Assembly (NCBI RefSeq): GCF_001469165.1
Contig: NZ_JABX01000048.1
Coordinates: forward strand, 1 to 43,336
Reading direction: 5' to 3'
DNA length: 43,336 bases
Source of the DNA: Thiohalocapsa sp. ML1
Lineage (GTDB): Bacteria > Pseudomonadota > Gammaproteobacteria > Chromatiales > Chromatiaceae
A program made the position numbers and the translations under genes. Under the pieces are notes generated by a model, which saw only the letters and a list, made by a program, of their open reading frames with translations, was not told the DNA's origin and ran no database searches. Shown here in pieces: positions 31,144-39,655 of the stretch (positions are counted from its first letter, which is position 1; each line of letters begins with the position of its first letter).

Positions 31144-31329
31144 ATGCTCGACCTGATGCTCCTCCTCACCGCCGCCTACATCACCTGCTACGTCCTGCTC
31201 GGCCTGCTGCACCTGGTCCCCGAGCACCGGCTGCCCCTGCCCGAGGACCACCGCCACCGCCTGATGGGGTTGCTGCACCTGCTGATCGCCATCGCGCTGC
31301 TGGTGAAGCAGTTGCCGCCGGGGCATTGA
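31144..31329 (+). CDS. Small hydrophobic protein
   Basis: The 61-residue product begins MLDLMLLLTAAYITCYVLLG and ends with LLHLLIAIALLVKQLPPGH. Two membrane spans flank a short charged loop (PEHRLPLPEDHRHRLMG). A weak GAGG lies about ten bases before the ATG. I do not recognise a family. It lies between the nSTAND-FGE promoter and hydrolase debris, so it could be a genuine small membrane protein or a chance frame. Confidence 0.5.
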   Translation: MLDLMLLLTAAYITCYVLLGLLHLVPEHRLPLPEDHRHRLMGLLHLLIAIALLVKQLPPGH

Positions 31330-31479
31330 GGCCTTGATTGCCGGCTGGGCAGGCGGCGCCGCCGGGGGAGCGGCGTGCGCGCCGCCAATCGCCGCGGAGC
31401 CGATCGGCGCGGATCGCGCCGGGGACGGCGCTCCCACGGGCGACGACGCGCCCAGGCCGGCGGCGCTGCGCACAGTCCG

Positions 31480-31790
31480 CGGCAATTTTCTCGCAGAGGC
31501 GGTCGGTGGGGGACTCGAAGTCGCAGTGGCCGGCACCGGCGATGGGCGCCACGTGCGCGCGTGCCGTCGCGGTATCGACAGGCTTCGCGTTGCCGTTCGC
31601 GTTGCAGTTGGTCGGAGCGCCGGTGAGCGCGACGAGCGGTTTCTCGAGCTTGCGGGCGGCGCCGACGCCTGGTCTGCGCGGACCCCGACGGCGCCGTCGG
31701 TGCCCACCGGCAGGCGATCATCGCCGACGCCGCCGCGGCCGCGTCCGCGCTGCTCGGCGGCACCGCCGGTGGACGGCTTTGGGGCGCAAC
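31480..31790. pseudogene. Rearranged fragments of an alpha/beta-hydrolase gene
   Basis: On the minus strand, 31662-31480 encodes LEKPLVALTGAPTNCNAN and APIAGAGHCDFESPTDRLCE, closely like the lipoprotein hydrolase at 24999-25802. On the plus strand, 31669-31786 matches the last 110 bases of that gene (CADPDGA, QAIIADAAAA, SALLGGTAGG). So two parts of one gene lie head to head with an inversion joint near 31665. The remaining bases of 31330-31854 are low-complexity GC sequence with no supported gene. Confidence 0.75.
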
Positions 31791-31854
31791 GGCGGCTCGT
31801 TCGGGGCGGCCATTATGACCGACGCGCTGCCCGTGACCGGCTCGCCGCGGACGC

Positions 31855-32622
31855 TCAGGCCGGCCGCTGCTCGCGCTGCCGCAGCGCCTCGTACAGGCAC
31901 ACGCCGGCGGCGACGGAGACGTTCAAGCTCTCCACGCGCCCGCGCATCGGCAGGTGCACCAGCAGGTCGCAATGCTCGCGGGTGAGTCGGCGCATGCCGG
32001 TGCCCTCGGCCCCGAGCACGATGCCGATGGGGCCGCGCAGGTCCGCTTGAAACAGGCCCTGCGCCGCGTCGTCGGCGGTGCCGATGAGCCAGACCCCGGC
32101 GTCCTTCAGCCGCTCCAGCGTGCGGGCGAGGTTGGTCACCTGCACGAAGGGCACGGACTCGGCGGCCCCGCTCGCGACCTTGACCGCCACCGGCGTGAGC
32201 CCGACCGCCTTGTCTTTGGGGGCGACGACGGCGTCGGCGCCGGCGCCATCGGCGCTGCGCAGACAGGCACCCAGGTTGTGCGGGTCGGTGACGCCGTCCA
32301 GGATCAGCAGCAGCGGCGGATGGTCGAGCCCGGCGAGCAGCGCGTCCAGGTCCTGCACCGGCCGGCTCGCCGGGCCCTGCACCCAGGCGATGGCGCCCTG
32401 GTGGTTGGCACCGCCCGCGGCCGCATCCAGCGCCTCGCGGTCCACTTGGCGCACCGGGATGCCGGCCTCGCGCGCCAGCGCGGCGAGCTCGGCGAGCCGG
32501 CGATCGCGCCGGCGGCGGTCGAGCCACAGCTCCGCCGCCTGGCCGGCACCGAACTTGAGCGCGCTGCGGGCGCTGTTGATGCCGGCGGCGGGCGTGGCGG
32601 CAGGGGGAGAGGGCGCGCTCAC
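31855..32622 (-). CDS. rlmB: 23S rRNA (guanosine-2251-2'-O)-methyltransferase RlmB
   Basis: The 255-residue SPOUT-family enzyme methylates G2251 in the ribosomal P loop. The N-terminal substrate-binding domain starts GINSARSALKFGAG. SPOUT motifs follow: LILDGVTDPHNLGACLRSAD (motif 1), GIVLGAEGTGMRRL (motif 2) and LPMRGRVESLNVSVAAGVCL (motif 3), whose knot binds SAM. The start is a GTG at 32622; nearby ATGs are out of frame. It follows rnr on the same strand with 72 bases between, the same gene order as in E. coli, so the two are probably co-transcribed. Confidence 0.94.
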   Translation of the reverse strand: MSAPSPPAATPAAGINSARSALKFGAGQAAELWLDRRRRDRRLAELAALAREAGIPVRQVDREALDAAAGGANHQGAIAWVQGPASRPVQDLDALLAGLDHPPLLLILDGVTDPHNLGACLRSADGAGADAVVAPKDKAVGLTPVAVKVASGAAESVPFVQVTNLARTLERLKDAGVWLIGTADDAAQGLFQADLRGPIGIVLGAEGTGMRRLTREHCDLLVHLPMRGRVESLNVSVAAGVCLYEALRQREQRPA

Positions 32623-32694
32623 GGGGTCATGCGGTCATGGGGCCGGGCGCCGTCGGCGGCAGTACCGAGCTGCCGGTGATGGCGCCCAGGCGCG

Positions 32695-35424
32695 TCATGG
32701 CGCCTCAGGCGCGGCCTTGCGCTTGCGCCGCGGGCGTGAGCGCTTCTTCGCGGCGGGCGCTTCGCCCGGCTTGGCGCCCTCTCCGCCCTGCTCTGCGCCC
32801 TGCTCTGCGCCCTGCGGTGCACTCTGGGTCTTCGGGTCCTGCGCCTGAGCAGGTTGTCCGTTACCACCCTGTCCCTTAGCAGCCTGTCCCTTAGCAGCTT
32901 GTCCCTTAGCAGCCTGTCCGTTAGCAGCCTGTCCGTTAGCAGCTTGTCCCTCAGCACCCTGTCCCTTAGCAGCTTGTCCGTTAGCAGCCTGTCCCTTCGC
33001 CGCTTGTCCCTGAGCACCCGGTCCCCGACCGCCCTTGGGTTTCCGGCCACGCGGCCGGGCCGGATTGGCGCCTTCGGCACCCTGCTCTGCGCCCTGCGGT
33101 GCACCCTGACCCTGCGGACCCTGCGCCTGGGGCGCTTGTCCCTGGTGAGCTTGTCCCTGAGCACCTTGTCCTTGAGCACCTTGTCCCTGAGCACCCGATC
33201 CCCGACCGCCCTTGGGCTTCCGGCCGCCCGGCCGGGCCTGCTCGGCGAGCACGAAGTCGATCTTGCGATCGTCCAGATTCACGGCCGCGACCCTGACCCG
33301 CAACCGGTCGCCGAGCCGATACACCTGCCCGGTGCGCTGACCGGTCAGGCGATGGCCGACGGGGTCGAAGTGGTAGTAGTCGTTGTCGAGCGCCGTGATG
33401 TGCACGAGGCCGTCGACGTAGATCTGGTCCAGCTCCACGAACAGGCCGAAGCCCTGCACGCTGGTGATGGTGCCGTCGAGCTCCTCGCCGAGCTTGTCGC
33501 GCATGTACTCGCATTTGAGCCAGCTCTCGGCGTCGCGGGTGGCCTCGTCGGCGCGGCGCTCGGTGCCGGAGCAGACGTCGGCGATCTGCTGGAGCCCGGG
33601 CTTGGAGTACTCCAGGTCCGCCGCCGTGCCGCCAGCCAGCATGTGCTTGATGATGCGGTGGACGATGAGGTCCGGGTAGCGGCGGATGGGTGAGGTGAAG
33701 TGCGTGTAGGCGTCGTACGCGAGGCCGAAGTGGCCGACGTTGTCCGAGCTGTACATCGCCTGCTGCATGGACCGGAGCAGCACGGTCTGGATCAGGTGCG
33801 CATCCGCGCGGCCCTGCACGGTGCTCAGCACCGTCGCATAGTCCTGCGCCGTGGGCTTTTCACCGCCCGGCAGGTTGAGGCCGAGCTCGGCGAGGAACTC
33901 GCGCAGGTCGGCGAGCTTTTCCTTTTTGGGCGTCTCGTGAATGCGGTACAGCGCCGGCATCTTCTTGCGCTCGAAGTGCCGCGCGGCGGCGACGTTGGCG
34001 GCGAGCATGCACTCCTCGATGAGGCGGTGCGCGTCGTTGCGCTGCACGGGCGCGATGCGCTCGATGCGTCGCGCCTCGTTGAAGATGAACTTGGTCTCGG
34101 TGGTGTCGAAGTCGATGGCACCGCGCTGGACGCGGGCCTCGTGCAGGGCCTTGAACAGCGCGTGCAGCTCGTGCAACTGCGGCAGCCGCTCGGCATGGCG
34201 CTCGGCCAGCTCCGGGTCGTCGCCGTCGAGCAGCGTGGCCACCTGGTCGTAGGTGAAGCGGGCGTGGGAGCGCATCACCGCCTCGAAGAAGCGCGAGCGC
34301 GTCACCTTGCCCTCGCGATTCACGTACAGCTCGCAGGTCATGCAGAGCCGATCCACCTGCGGGTTGATGGAGCAGAGCCCGTTGGAGAGCACCTCCGGCA
34401 GCATCGGAATGACGCGATCCGGGAAGTACACCGAGTTGCCGCGCTTGGCGGCCTCTTGGTCCAGCGCGCTGCCGGGCGTCACGTAGGCCGACACGTCGGC
34501 GATGGCCACCAAGAGCCGCCAGCCCTTGGGCTTGCGCTCGCAGTACACCGCATCATCGAAGTCGCGGGCGTCGGCGCCGTCGATGGTGACCAGCGCCAGC
34601 TCGCGCAGATCGGTGCGGCCGACCTTGGCGTGCTCCGGCACCTCTTCACCAAGCCCGGCGATCTCGGCCAGCACCGCTTCGGGCCAGTCCACGGGCAGAT
34701 CATGGGCGCGGATCGAGATGTCCGTTTCCATGCCGGGGCCCATGTGATCGCCCAGCACCTCGACGATGCGCCCGATGGGCGGCGTGCGCTGGGTGGGCTG
34801 ATCGGTGATCTCGGCGACGACGATCTGGCCGCGCTGCGCCTGCAGCAATCGGTCGCTCGGGATGATGACCTCGTGGGTCATGCGCTTGTTGTCCGGCACC
34901 ACCAGACCGACGCCGCTGTCGGAGTAGAGCCGGCCGACGACGGTCCTGGTGCTGCGCTCCAGGATCTCGACGATGGAGCCCTCCAGCCGGCCGCGCCGGT
35001 CTTGCCCCGTGACGCGGGCGACGACGCGGTCGCCGTGGAAGACGGCCCGCATCTCTTTGGGATACAGGTAGAGGTCGTCGCCGCCCTCATCCGGCTTCAC
35101 GAAGCCGAAGCCGTCCGGGTGCGCGATGATGCGCCCGGCGACGAGGTCGCGCTTGTTCACCAGGCAGTAAGCGTCGCGGCGGTTACGGACGAGCTGCCCG
35201 TCGCGGACCATGGCGCCCAGGCGTCGCTCAAGGGCGGTCAGGTCCTCTTCCCCGGAGAGCCCCAAGGCGTCCGCGACCTCCTGGAACTCCATCGGGGCTG
35301 CGTGCGTGGTCAGCGTTTCGAGGATGAACTCGCGACTCGGAATGGGGTTGTCGTACTTTTTGGCTTCGCGCTGGCGATGGGGATCCTGCGCCTTCGCGGA
35401 TTGGGCCGATTTGCGTCGTGCCAC
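32695..35424 (-). CDS. rnr: Ribonuclease R with an expanded repeat tail
   Basis: The 909-residue product is a 3'-5' exoribonuclease that degrades structured RNA. Domains in order are an N-terminal HTH (MEFQEVADALGLSGEEDLTA), cold-shock domains (GFGFVKPDEGGDDLYLYPKE), the RNB catalytic core (TIDGADARDFDDAVYCERKP with the metal-binding aspartates, then YTHFTSPIRRYPDLIVHRII) and an S1 domain (SVQGFGLFVELDQIYVDGLV). After about residue 735 comes a basic, low-complexity tail of GAQGQ and GQAAK/GQAAN pentapeptides ending KKRSRPRRKRKAAPEAP. The tail is far longer and more regular than usual, and its codons (GGA, GCT, AAC) differ from the rest of the gene. Confidence 0.95.
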   Translation of the reverse strand: MARRKSAQSAKAQDPHRQREAKKYDNPIPSREFILETLTTHAAPMEFQEVADALGLSGEEDLTALERRLGAMVRDGQLVRNRRDAYCLVNKRDLVAGRIIAHPDGFGFVKPDEGGDDLYLYPKEMRAVFHGDRVVARVTGQDRRGRLEGSIVEILERSTRTVVGRLYSDSGVGLVVPDNKRMTHEVIIPSDRLLQAQRGQIVVAEITDQPTQRTPPIGRIVEVLGDHMGPGMETDISIRAHDLPVDWPEAVLAEIAGLGEEVPEHAKVGRTDLRELALVTIDGADARDFDDAVYCERKPKGWRLLVAIADVSAYVTPGSALDQEAAKRGNSVYFPDRVIPMLPEVLSNGLCSINPQVDRLCMTCELYVNREGKVTRSRFFEAVMRSHARFTYDQVATLLDGDDPELAERHAERLPQLHELHALFKALHEARVQRGAIDFDTTETKFIFNEARRIERIAPVQRNDAHRLIEECMLAANVAAARHFERKKMPALYRIHETPKKEKLADLREFLAELGLNLPGGEKPTAQDYATVLSTVQGRADAHLIQTVLLRSMQQAMYSSDNVGHFGLAYDAYTHFTSPIRRYPDLIVHRIIKHMLAGGTAADLEYSKPGLQQIADVCSGTERRADEATRDAESWLKCEYMRDKLGEELDGTITSVQGFGLFVELDQIYVDGLVHITALDNDYYHFDPVGHRLTGQRTGQVYRLGDRLRVRVAAVNLDDRKIDFVLAEQARPGGRKPKGGRGSGAQGQGAQGQGAQGQAHQGQAPQAQGPQGQGAPQGAEQGAEGANPARPRGRKPKGGRGPGAQGQAAKGQAANGQAAKGQGAEGQAANGQAANGQAAKGQAAKGQAAKGQGGNGQPAQAQDPKTQSAPQGAEQGAEQGGEGAKPGEAPAAKKRSRPRRKRKAAPEAP
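32855..33210 (-). repeat. 15-base tandem repeats in the rnr 3' end
   Basis: About eleven units of a 15-mer, TTAGCAGCCTGTCCC with variants, lie at about 32855-33015, and a related group of GCACCTTGTCCCTGA-type units lies at 33135-33195. They encode GQAAK/N and GAQGQ pentapeptides. Each block is preceded by a GRKPKGGRG segment, so the whole module seems to have been duplicated first and expanded later. Confidence 0.85.
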
Positions 35425-35462
35425 GGGTTACCTGCCACTGTCTAAAGCTCGCTAGTGTAGCG

Positions 35463-35491
35463 TTGACAGGGCCTCGCTGTCTCACTATGAT
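35463..35491 (+). promoter_or_regulatory. Sigma-70 promoter of tRNA-Leu
   Basis: A perfect TTGACA at 35463-35468 and TATGAT at 35486-35491 are separated by exactly 17 bases. Transcription would start near 35498, about 43 bases before the tRNA. The strength fits a stable RNA gene. Confidence 0.85.
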
Positions 35492-35540
35492 TCCCGAGCT
35501 TCGCAGGCCCGCATCGTTCGCGGCTCACTGCGCGCCCCCT

Positions 35541-35627
35541 GCCGAGGTGGCGGAATTGGTAGACGCGCATGGTTCAGGTCCATGTCTGGGAAACCAGGTG
35601 GAGGTTCAAGTCCTCTCCTCGGCACCA
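35541..35627 (+). tRNA. tRNA-Leu (anticodon CAG)
   Basis: An 87-nt class II tRNA. The acceptor stem GCCGAGG pairs with CCTCGGC. The D arm contains AATTGGTAGACGC. The anticodon stem CATGG/CCATG carries loop TTCAGGT with anticodon CAG, reading CUG. A long variable arm (TCTGGGAAACCAGG) and the T arm with GGTTCAAGTCC follow, and the 3' ACCA is encoded. A strong promoter lies upstream and a hairpin terminator downstream. Confidence 0.97.
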
Positions 35628-35670
35628 TCTCACGGCGCCGCCCCGCTTACCCGCGGAGCGAGCTCCCGAC

Positions 35671-35700
35671 AAAAAACGCTGCCCTAGGGCAGCGTTTTTC
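35671..35700. terminator. Bidirectional intrinsic terminator after tRNA-Leu
   Basis: ACGCTGCCC, TA, GGGCAGCGT forms a perfect 9-bp stem, preceded by a run of A and followed by a run of T. It can end the tRNA transcript on the plus strand and the small gene at 35739-35909 on the minus strand. Confidence 0.92.
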
Positions 35701-35738
35701 GTTTCCGCCGGCCAATTATCGCCCGGCGTCGCCCGTGC

Positions 35739-35909
35739 TCAGCGCCGCCGCGCCGCGGTGCGGCCACGGCGTTGCAACTGCGGTGCGGCCCGCACCACGA
35801 CCTGCTGCCGACGCGAGCGCTGCACCGCGCGCAGTTGCCAGACGCACAATGCAATGGCGGAGCCGCAGAGCAGCAGGATCTGCAGGCTGTTGAAGTTGGT
35901 GTAGTCCAT
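35739..35909 (-). CDS. Small single-span membrane protein
   Basis: The 56-residue product begins MDYTNFNSLQILLLCGSAIA and has one membrane helix (about residues 9-28) followed by a strongly basic tail (QRSRRQQ, RRGRTAARRR). The start ATG lies at 35909. It sits between the bile-acid symporter homologue and the tRNA terminator on the minus strand. I do not recognise a family; the charge pattern is plausible for a small inner-membrane protein, but it could be a chance frame. Confidence 0.5.
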   Translation of the reverse strand: MDYTNFNSLQILLLCGSAIALCVWQLRAVQRSRRQQVVVRAAPQLQRRGRTAARRR

Positions 35910-36004
35910 CGGATGCTGAGCCTCGCTGTTACCGCCGGCGGCGCCGGCCTGCAAGACATGATCGAGGCAATGTCCCCGGTCATCAACAGGCAACGCGCAC
36001 GGAA

Positions 36005-36919
36005 TCAGCGCCCGGCCAACGGCGGGGGCGTGCGCCGGGACCACCAGGCCGCCAGCACCGAGCCCGAGAGGTTGTGCCAGATCGAGAACAGCGCCGCCGG
36101 AATGGCGGCGGCGGCCGAGAAGTGCTGCACCGCTAAGGCGACGGCGAGACCCGAATTCTGCATACCGACCTCAATGGCCAGCGTCCGCGCGGTGCGCCGA
36201 TCCCGAGTCGCAAGCCAGCCGAGCCAGAAGCCCGCGGCGAGCCCAACGCCGTTGTGCAGCACCACCGCGAGCACGATCGCCCAGCCGCCGGCGCCGATGC
36301 GTGGCTGGTTCAGCGCGACGATGATCATGATGATCAGCACAATGGCCGCCACCGACACCAGCGGGAACAGTTCCTTCACCGTGCCGAGTCGCTGCCCCGC
36401 CCAAGTGTTCAGTGCCACGCCGAGCGCCACCGGCAGCAGCACGATCTTCGCAATGGACCAGAGCATGTCCCAGGCCGGCACCGGCACCTGCTGGCCGACG
36501 TAGAGCCAGGTGAGGAACGGCGTCGCAACGACGGCGAGCAGCGTGGACGCCGCCGTCAGCGTGATGGACAGCGCCACATCGCCGCGCGCAAGGAAGCAGA
36601 TCACGTTCGACGCCGTGCCGCCCGGGCTCGCCCCCAGCAGCACCAGGCCGGCGATGAGCGCCGGCGGCAACCCGAGCCCATGCCCGATGGCCCAGGCCGC
36701 GAACGGCATGACGCCGAACTGCAGCGCCATGCCGAGCCCGATGCGCCCCGGCTGCCGCCACGCTTGCGCGAGCTCCCGCCAAGTGAGCGTGACGCCCATG
36801 CCGAACATGACGACACCGAGCAGCGGCACGATGGCGGGCTTGAGCGGCGCAAACCAGTCCGGTTGCCAGTAGGCGATGGCGGAGCCGAGCAGCGCCCAGA
36901 GCGGAAACAGCTTGGTCAT
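36005..36919 (-). CDS. Bile acid:sodium symporter family transporter
   Basis: The 304-residue product is a BASS-family inner-membrane transporter with nine or ten predicted spans. The family signatures are LLGVVMFGMGVTLTWRELA near the start, LVLLGASPGGTASNVICFLA with the sodium-site region, and EVGMQNSGLAVALA near the C-terminus, the crossover helix motif. Bacterial members import organic anions with sodium; the substrate here is unknown and unlikely to be bile acid. It is separated by about 95 bases from the small membrane protein downstream. Confidence 0.92.
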   Translation of the reverse strand: MTKLFPLWALLGSAIAYWQPDWFAPLKPAIVPLLGVVMFGMGVTLTWRELAQAWRQPGRIGLGMALQFGVMPFAAWAIGHGLGLPPALIAGLVLLGASPGGTASNVICFLARGDVALSITLTAASTLLAVVATPFLTWLYVGQQVPVPAWDMLWSIAKIVLLPVALGVALNTWAGQRLGTVKELFPLVSVAAIVLIIMIIVALNQPRIGAGGWAIVLAVVLHNGVGLAAGFWLGWLATRDRRTARTLAIEVGMQNSGLAVALAVQHFSAAAAIPAALFSIWHNLSGSVLAAWWSRRTPPPLAGR

Positions 36920-36934
36920 GGACGATCGGAACAG

Positions 36935-36957
36935 AGGACCGAGGGCCGAGGGCCGAG
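36935..36957. repeat. Heptamer tandem repeat (GGGCCGA)
   Basis: About three units of GGRCCGA lie just before the symporter start. The same heptamer family occurs on the other strand at 18360-18388. Confidence 0.6.
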
Positions 36958-37003
36958 GAAGCCCGTCTCGGTCGCCGCTTGGTTAGGCCTCCTTGCCGTC
37001 TTC

Positions 37004-37045
37004 ATCGAAATCGAAATCGGTATCGAAATCGGGATCGGGATCGCG
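37004..37045 (+). repeat. Hexamer tandem repeat (ATCGNN)
   Basis: Seven consecutive hexamers start with ATCG: ATCGAA, ATCGAA, ATCGGT, ATCGAA, ATCGGG, ATCGGG, ATCGCG. They lie in the gap between the symporter homologue and the convergent side of the HAD gene. Confidence 0.7.
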
Positions 37046-37107
37046 GCTCTGCTCTGCGCGCATTACGCACCGCAGAATCCGGCGTCGACTTCTTCACGAG
37101 CACTCGC

Positions 37108-37794
37108 TCAGTCCGGGTCGAGCCCCAGCGCATGCAGCACGCGCCACGAGAGCTCGTCCGGCGTGCGGGAGATGACCTCGGCCGGGATCTCGTGCTTGAG
37201 ATGCAGGCGGTCGAAACCCTCGAACCCGTAGCAGACCATGAACGGGTGCATGCCGGTGTTGACGGCGGCGCGAAAGTCCTTCGCCTCGTCGCCGCAGGCG
37301 TAGGCGCGAGCCGGGTTGATCTCTAGCTCCTCGCGCGTGCGCCGAAAGTACGGCAGCTTGTCGTCCGACAGCGGCAGGTGCACCAGAAAGTCCAGCAGGT
37401 CCGGCTCGATGCCGTGGCGGTCGAACAGCTTTGTGAGCGTTTCCACGGGGTGATTCGTGATGTTGCGCGTGACGATGCCGACCTTGACGTCGCGCGCCGA
37501 TGCCAGCCGCCGGATGAGCCGCTCCATGCCCTCGAACATGACGGCCTCCTCCCGGTAGACTTCCGTCAGCGTGTCGACGATCTTGGAGCGGGTGCCGCGG
37601 CCAAGCTGCTGGCGCAGGTTCTGCGGCATCTCCTTGAGGCCACCCAAGTACTTGAAAATGTTCCGCCGCTTCTGAAATCGGGCCAACGGGCCGATGTCCA
37701 TGCCGTGATGGGAAAAGGTCTTCTCGATCGCCTTGAAGGCGTCGATGGTGGTGCCGTCAGCGTCGAGTATCACCAGACGGTCATTCGTATACAT
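37108..37794 (-). CDS. HAD-superfamily hydrolase, phosphatase type
   Basis: The 228-residue product has HAD motif I at the N-terminus (RLVILDADGTTIDAF, nucleophile Asp11 and Asp13), motif II in VKVGIVTRNIT, a Lys in the SDDKLPYF region for motif III and motif IV in AYACGDEAKDFRAA. The cap inserted after motif I is helical. Phosphatase activity on a small phosphorylated metabolite is likely; the substrate cannot be named. ATG 37794 is chosen because it places motif I next to the start; the frame is open further upstream without homology. Confidence 0.85.
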   Translation of the reverse strand: MYTNDRLVILDADGTTIDAFKAIEKTFSHHGMDIGPLARFQKRRNIFKYLGGLKEMPQNLRQQLGRGTRSKIVDTLTEVYREEAVMFEGMERLIRRLASARDVKVGIVTRNITNHPVETLTKLFDRHGIEPDLLDFLVHLPLSDDKLPYFRRTREELEINPARAYACGDEAKDFRAAVNTGMHPFMVCYGFEGFDRLHLKHEIPAEVISRTPDELSWRVLHALGLDPD

Positions 37795-38036
37795 GGCATG
37801 TCCATCAACCCGCGGCGTGCGGCGAGATCGGCCGCGAGGGCGCGCGTCCACGGCGCCGGCGGCACTGTCGTTGTCATCAGCGAAACCGCGCGGATTCTCG
37901 CACATCGGCGCCGCAAAACAGCACGGAACTGGAGCGCCGCTGCTTGCATCTTCCCGCTTGTGCGCGCGCGGCCTGCCGGCCACAATCCGGCGCACCGACA
38001 GCAAGCGCGGGGGCAAGACCCGCGGGGCGCAACGAT
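37795..38036. other. Intergenic region, divergent promoters expected
   Basis: These 242 bases separate the divergent HAD and 93-residue genes. I see no clear promoter consensus, repeat or RNA in them. Confidence 0.4.
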
Positions 38037-38318
38037 ATGACGGCTAATCAACAGCATGAAGCGGGGGTCGTGCAGGCGATCCTTGAGCAACTGGAGCAAC
38101 ACACCCTGCCGCGGACCGTGGACATCAGAGCGCGGGTGGACGCCGGCGAGCGGCTCGCGGACAGCGACACGCAGTTCCTGGAGGAGGTTCTCCAAGGCCT
38201 GCGGCGCGACGGGCCCTACGTGCAGCACCACCCGGAATGGGAGCCGCTCTACTCCCGCATCATCGACCTCTACGACCAGATCACGCGCAGGGCGCTGGAG
38301 AACGAGCAGCGGCGCTGA
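38037..38318 (+). CDS. Small conserved-looking protein of unknown function
   Basis: The 93-residue product starts MTANQQHEAGVVQAILEQLE and is acidic and helical, with VDAGERLADSDTQFLEEVLQ and PEWEPLYSRIIDLYDQITRR. No membrane segment or catalytic motif is visible. Codon use fits a real gene. I do not recognise the family. It stands alone between the HAD gene and the ParA-linked gene. Confidence 0.65.
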   Translation: MTANQQHEAGVVQAILEQLEQHTLPRTVDIRARVDAGERLADSDTQFLEEVLQGLRRDGPYVQHHPEWEPLYSRIIDLYDQITRRALENEQRR

Positions 38319-38406
38319 GCATCGCCAAAGAAGACACGGATTGATTGGACATCCTGCCCAACAATCGGACCCGCTGTTTCGCTGCCCGCTTCGGCGCGAC
38401 GCCCGC

Positions 38407-38769
38407 TCAGAACAACCGGCGACGCAATAGATAGATCGACACCCCGGCCAGCACCGCCACGCCGACGGCCCGCACCGCGGGCTTGCGCGCGAGCACCCTG
38501 GCGACGGCCACAACGGTGCTGCCCGCGGCGCGCAGCGGATGCTGGGGCGCGGCGGCGACGGCACCCTCCTCGGCACAGGGCGTGGGCCGGTCGGCCTGCC
38601 AATGCCGGGCGACGCGTTCGGCCTCGGCGATGCCCTCCGCCGCAGCGGCCGGTGCCGGGGCCGGCACCGCGTCGGGTTCCTGCTTATCGGGCTCGCCGTC
38701 GAAACCGTGCGGCGGCGCGGCCTTGGTGCGCTGCTCCGGGTCGAGGCTGAGCTTGGCGCGTCTGGTCAT
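38407..38769 (-). CDS. Small membrane-anchored protein beside ParA
   Basis: The 120-residue product has a charged N-terminus ([20 protein letters not shown]), an Ala/Pro-rich linker and one C-terminal membrane helix ([20 protein letters not shown]). It follows the ParA-like gene by 34 bases on the same strand and is probably co-transcribed. The layout suggests a membrane-tethered partner of the ATPase, which is inference from position only. Confidence 0.6.
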   Translation of the reverse strand: MTRRAKLSLDPEQRTKAAPPHGFDGEPDKQEPDAVPAPAPAAAAEGIAEAERVARHWQADRPTPCAEEGAVAAAPQHPLRAAGSTVVAVARVLARKPAVRAVGVAVLAGVSIYLLRRRLF

Positions 38770-38803
38770 GGCCTTGTCCTCGGCTGGGGTTGGTGGCGGC
38801 CGT

Positions 38804-39439
38804 TCACAGGCCGAGCCGCGGCTTGACCGCCCGCCACAGCGCGTCGATCTCCGCCGCGGCCTTGCCGTGGGCCTCGAATTCCACCACCGCATGGCCGTCG
38901 ATCAGCGCATGGCTGAAGGCGGCGCGCTGGCTGACGGCTACCGGACAGACCGACACCGGATAGGCGCCCAACGCCTCGCGTGCCTCGGCGACGATCCGCG
39001 TCTCGTGGCCGAGCAGCGGCGGCGGGCAGGCGTTGAGCACGATCTCCGCGGGCACGCTGAGGCCCGCCACCAGCGCCGTCGTGATGCCGATGGCGTCCAG
39101 GTCCAGGATCGCCGGGCGGGTCGGGATCAGCACCGCGTCGGAGCACTCGGCGCAGGCGCGGGACTGCTCGGAGCTGTGCGGCGCCGTATCGACAATCACC
39201 AGGTCGAAGCCGCGCGCCCGCGCCTCGGCCTGCATGCCGGGCAGCTCCGTACCCTGCCCCTGCACCAGCGCGGGCACCTCCGCCTGCCGGCGCTGCCACC
39301 AGGCCCCGGCGCTGCCCTGCGGGTCCGTGTCGATGAGCAGCACGCTCCGCCCGTCGCGCAGCGCCTGCACGGCGAGGTGAATGCCGAGCGTGGTCTTGCC
39401 GGTGCCGCCCTTCTGCGCAATGAGGCTGAGCGTCTTCAT
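38804..39439 (-). CDS. ParA/MinD-family ATPase
   Basis: The 211-residue product begins [20 protein letters not shown], with the deviant Walker A motif KGGTGKTT (10-17) of ParA proteins. [15 protein letters not shown] is the A' motif and LVIVDTAPH the Walker B. The size is that of the short orphan ParA group, which positions plasmids, carboxysomes or protein clusters on the nucleoid. No parB or centromere-like repeat is adjacent; the only linked gene is a small membrane-anchored protein. ATG 39439 is preferred over a GTG six codons upstream. Confidence 0.9.
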   Translation of the reverse strand: MKTLSLIAQKGGTGKTTLGIHLAVQALRDGRSVLLIDTDPQGSAGAWWQRRQAEVPALVQGQGTELPGMQAEARARGFDLVIVDTAPHSSEQSRACAECSDAVLIPTRPAILDLDAIGITTALVAGLSVPAEIVLNACPPPLLGHETRIVAEAREALGAYPVSVCPVAVSQRAAFSHALIDGHAVVEFEAHGKAAAEIDALWRAVKPRLGL

Positions 39440-39655
39440 AGCTTGAGTATTGACCACGGGTTTGCGGGCTGTCGAGGCAAGCCCCGCCGGACAGCGAAAA
39501 TGCCGGGCAAGATCAGGCGGCGACCCTCGCCCCCGGCAGGCATTTCGCCGTGCAAGGCCCCCCGACTACCCGAAGAATCCCGCGGCATTCCGGCCCTCGC
39601 CCGCGCCGGTGCTTGGTTACCATGCGACCCCACACCGCCGCGCCCCGGAGGCGAC

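Noticed and set aside
32855-33210. CRISPR array suggested by regular short repeats
   Set aside because: The 15-base units have no spacers, lie in frame inside rnr and encode pentapeptides.
33700-35445. A 581-codon plus-strand frame opposite rnr
   Set aside because: The minus strand encodes canonical RNase R; this is antisense coding shadow typical of high-GC DNA.
35541-35627. tRNA-Leu as an integration site of a genomic island
   Set aside because: No integrase and no duplicated tRNA 3' end were found on either side; the flanking genes are core.
38804-39439. Plasmid partition locus implying a plasmid or integrated element
   Set aside because: No parB, replication gene or iterons are present; the ParA is of the short orphan type and sits among chromosomal genes such as hemF.
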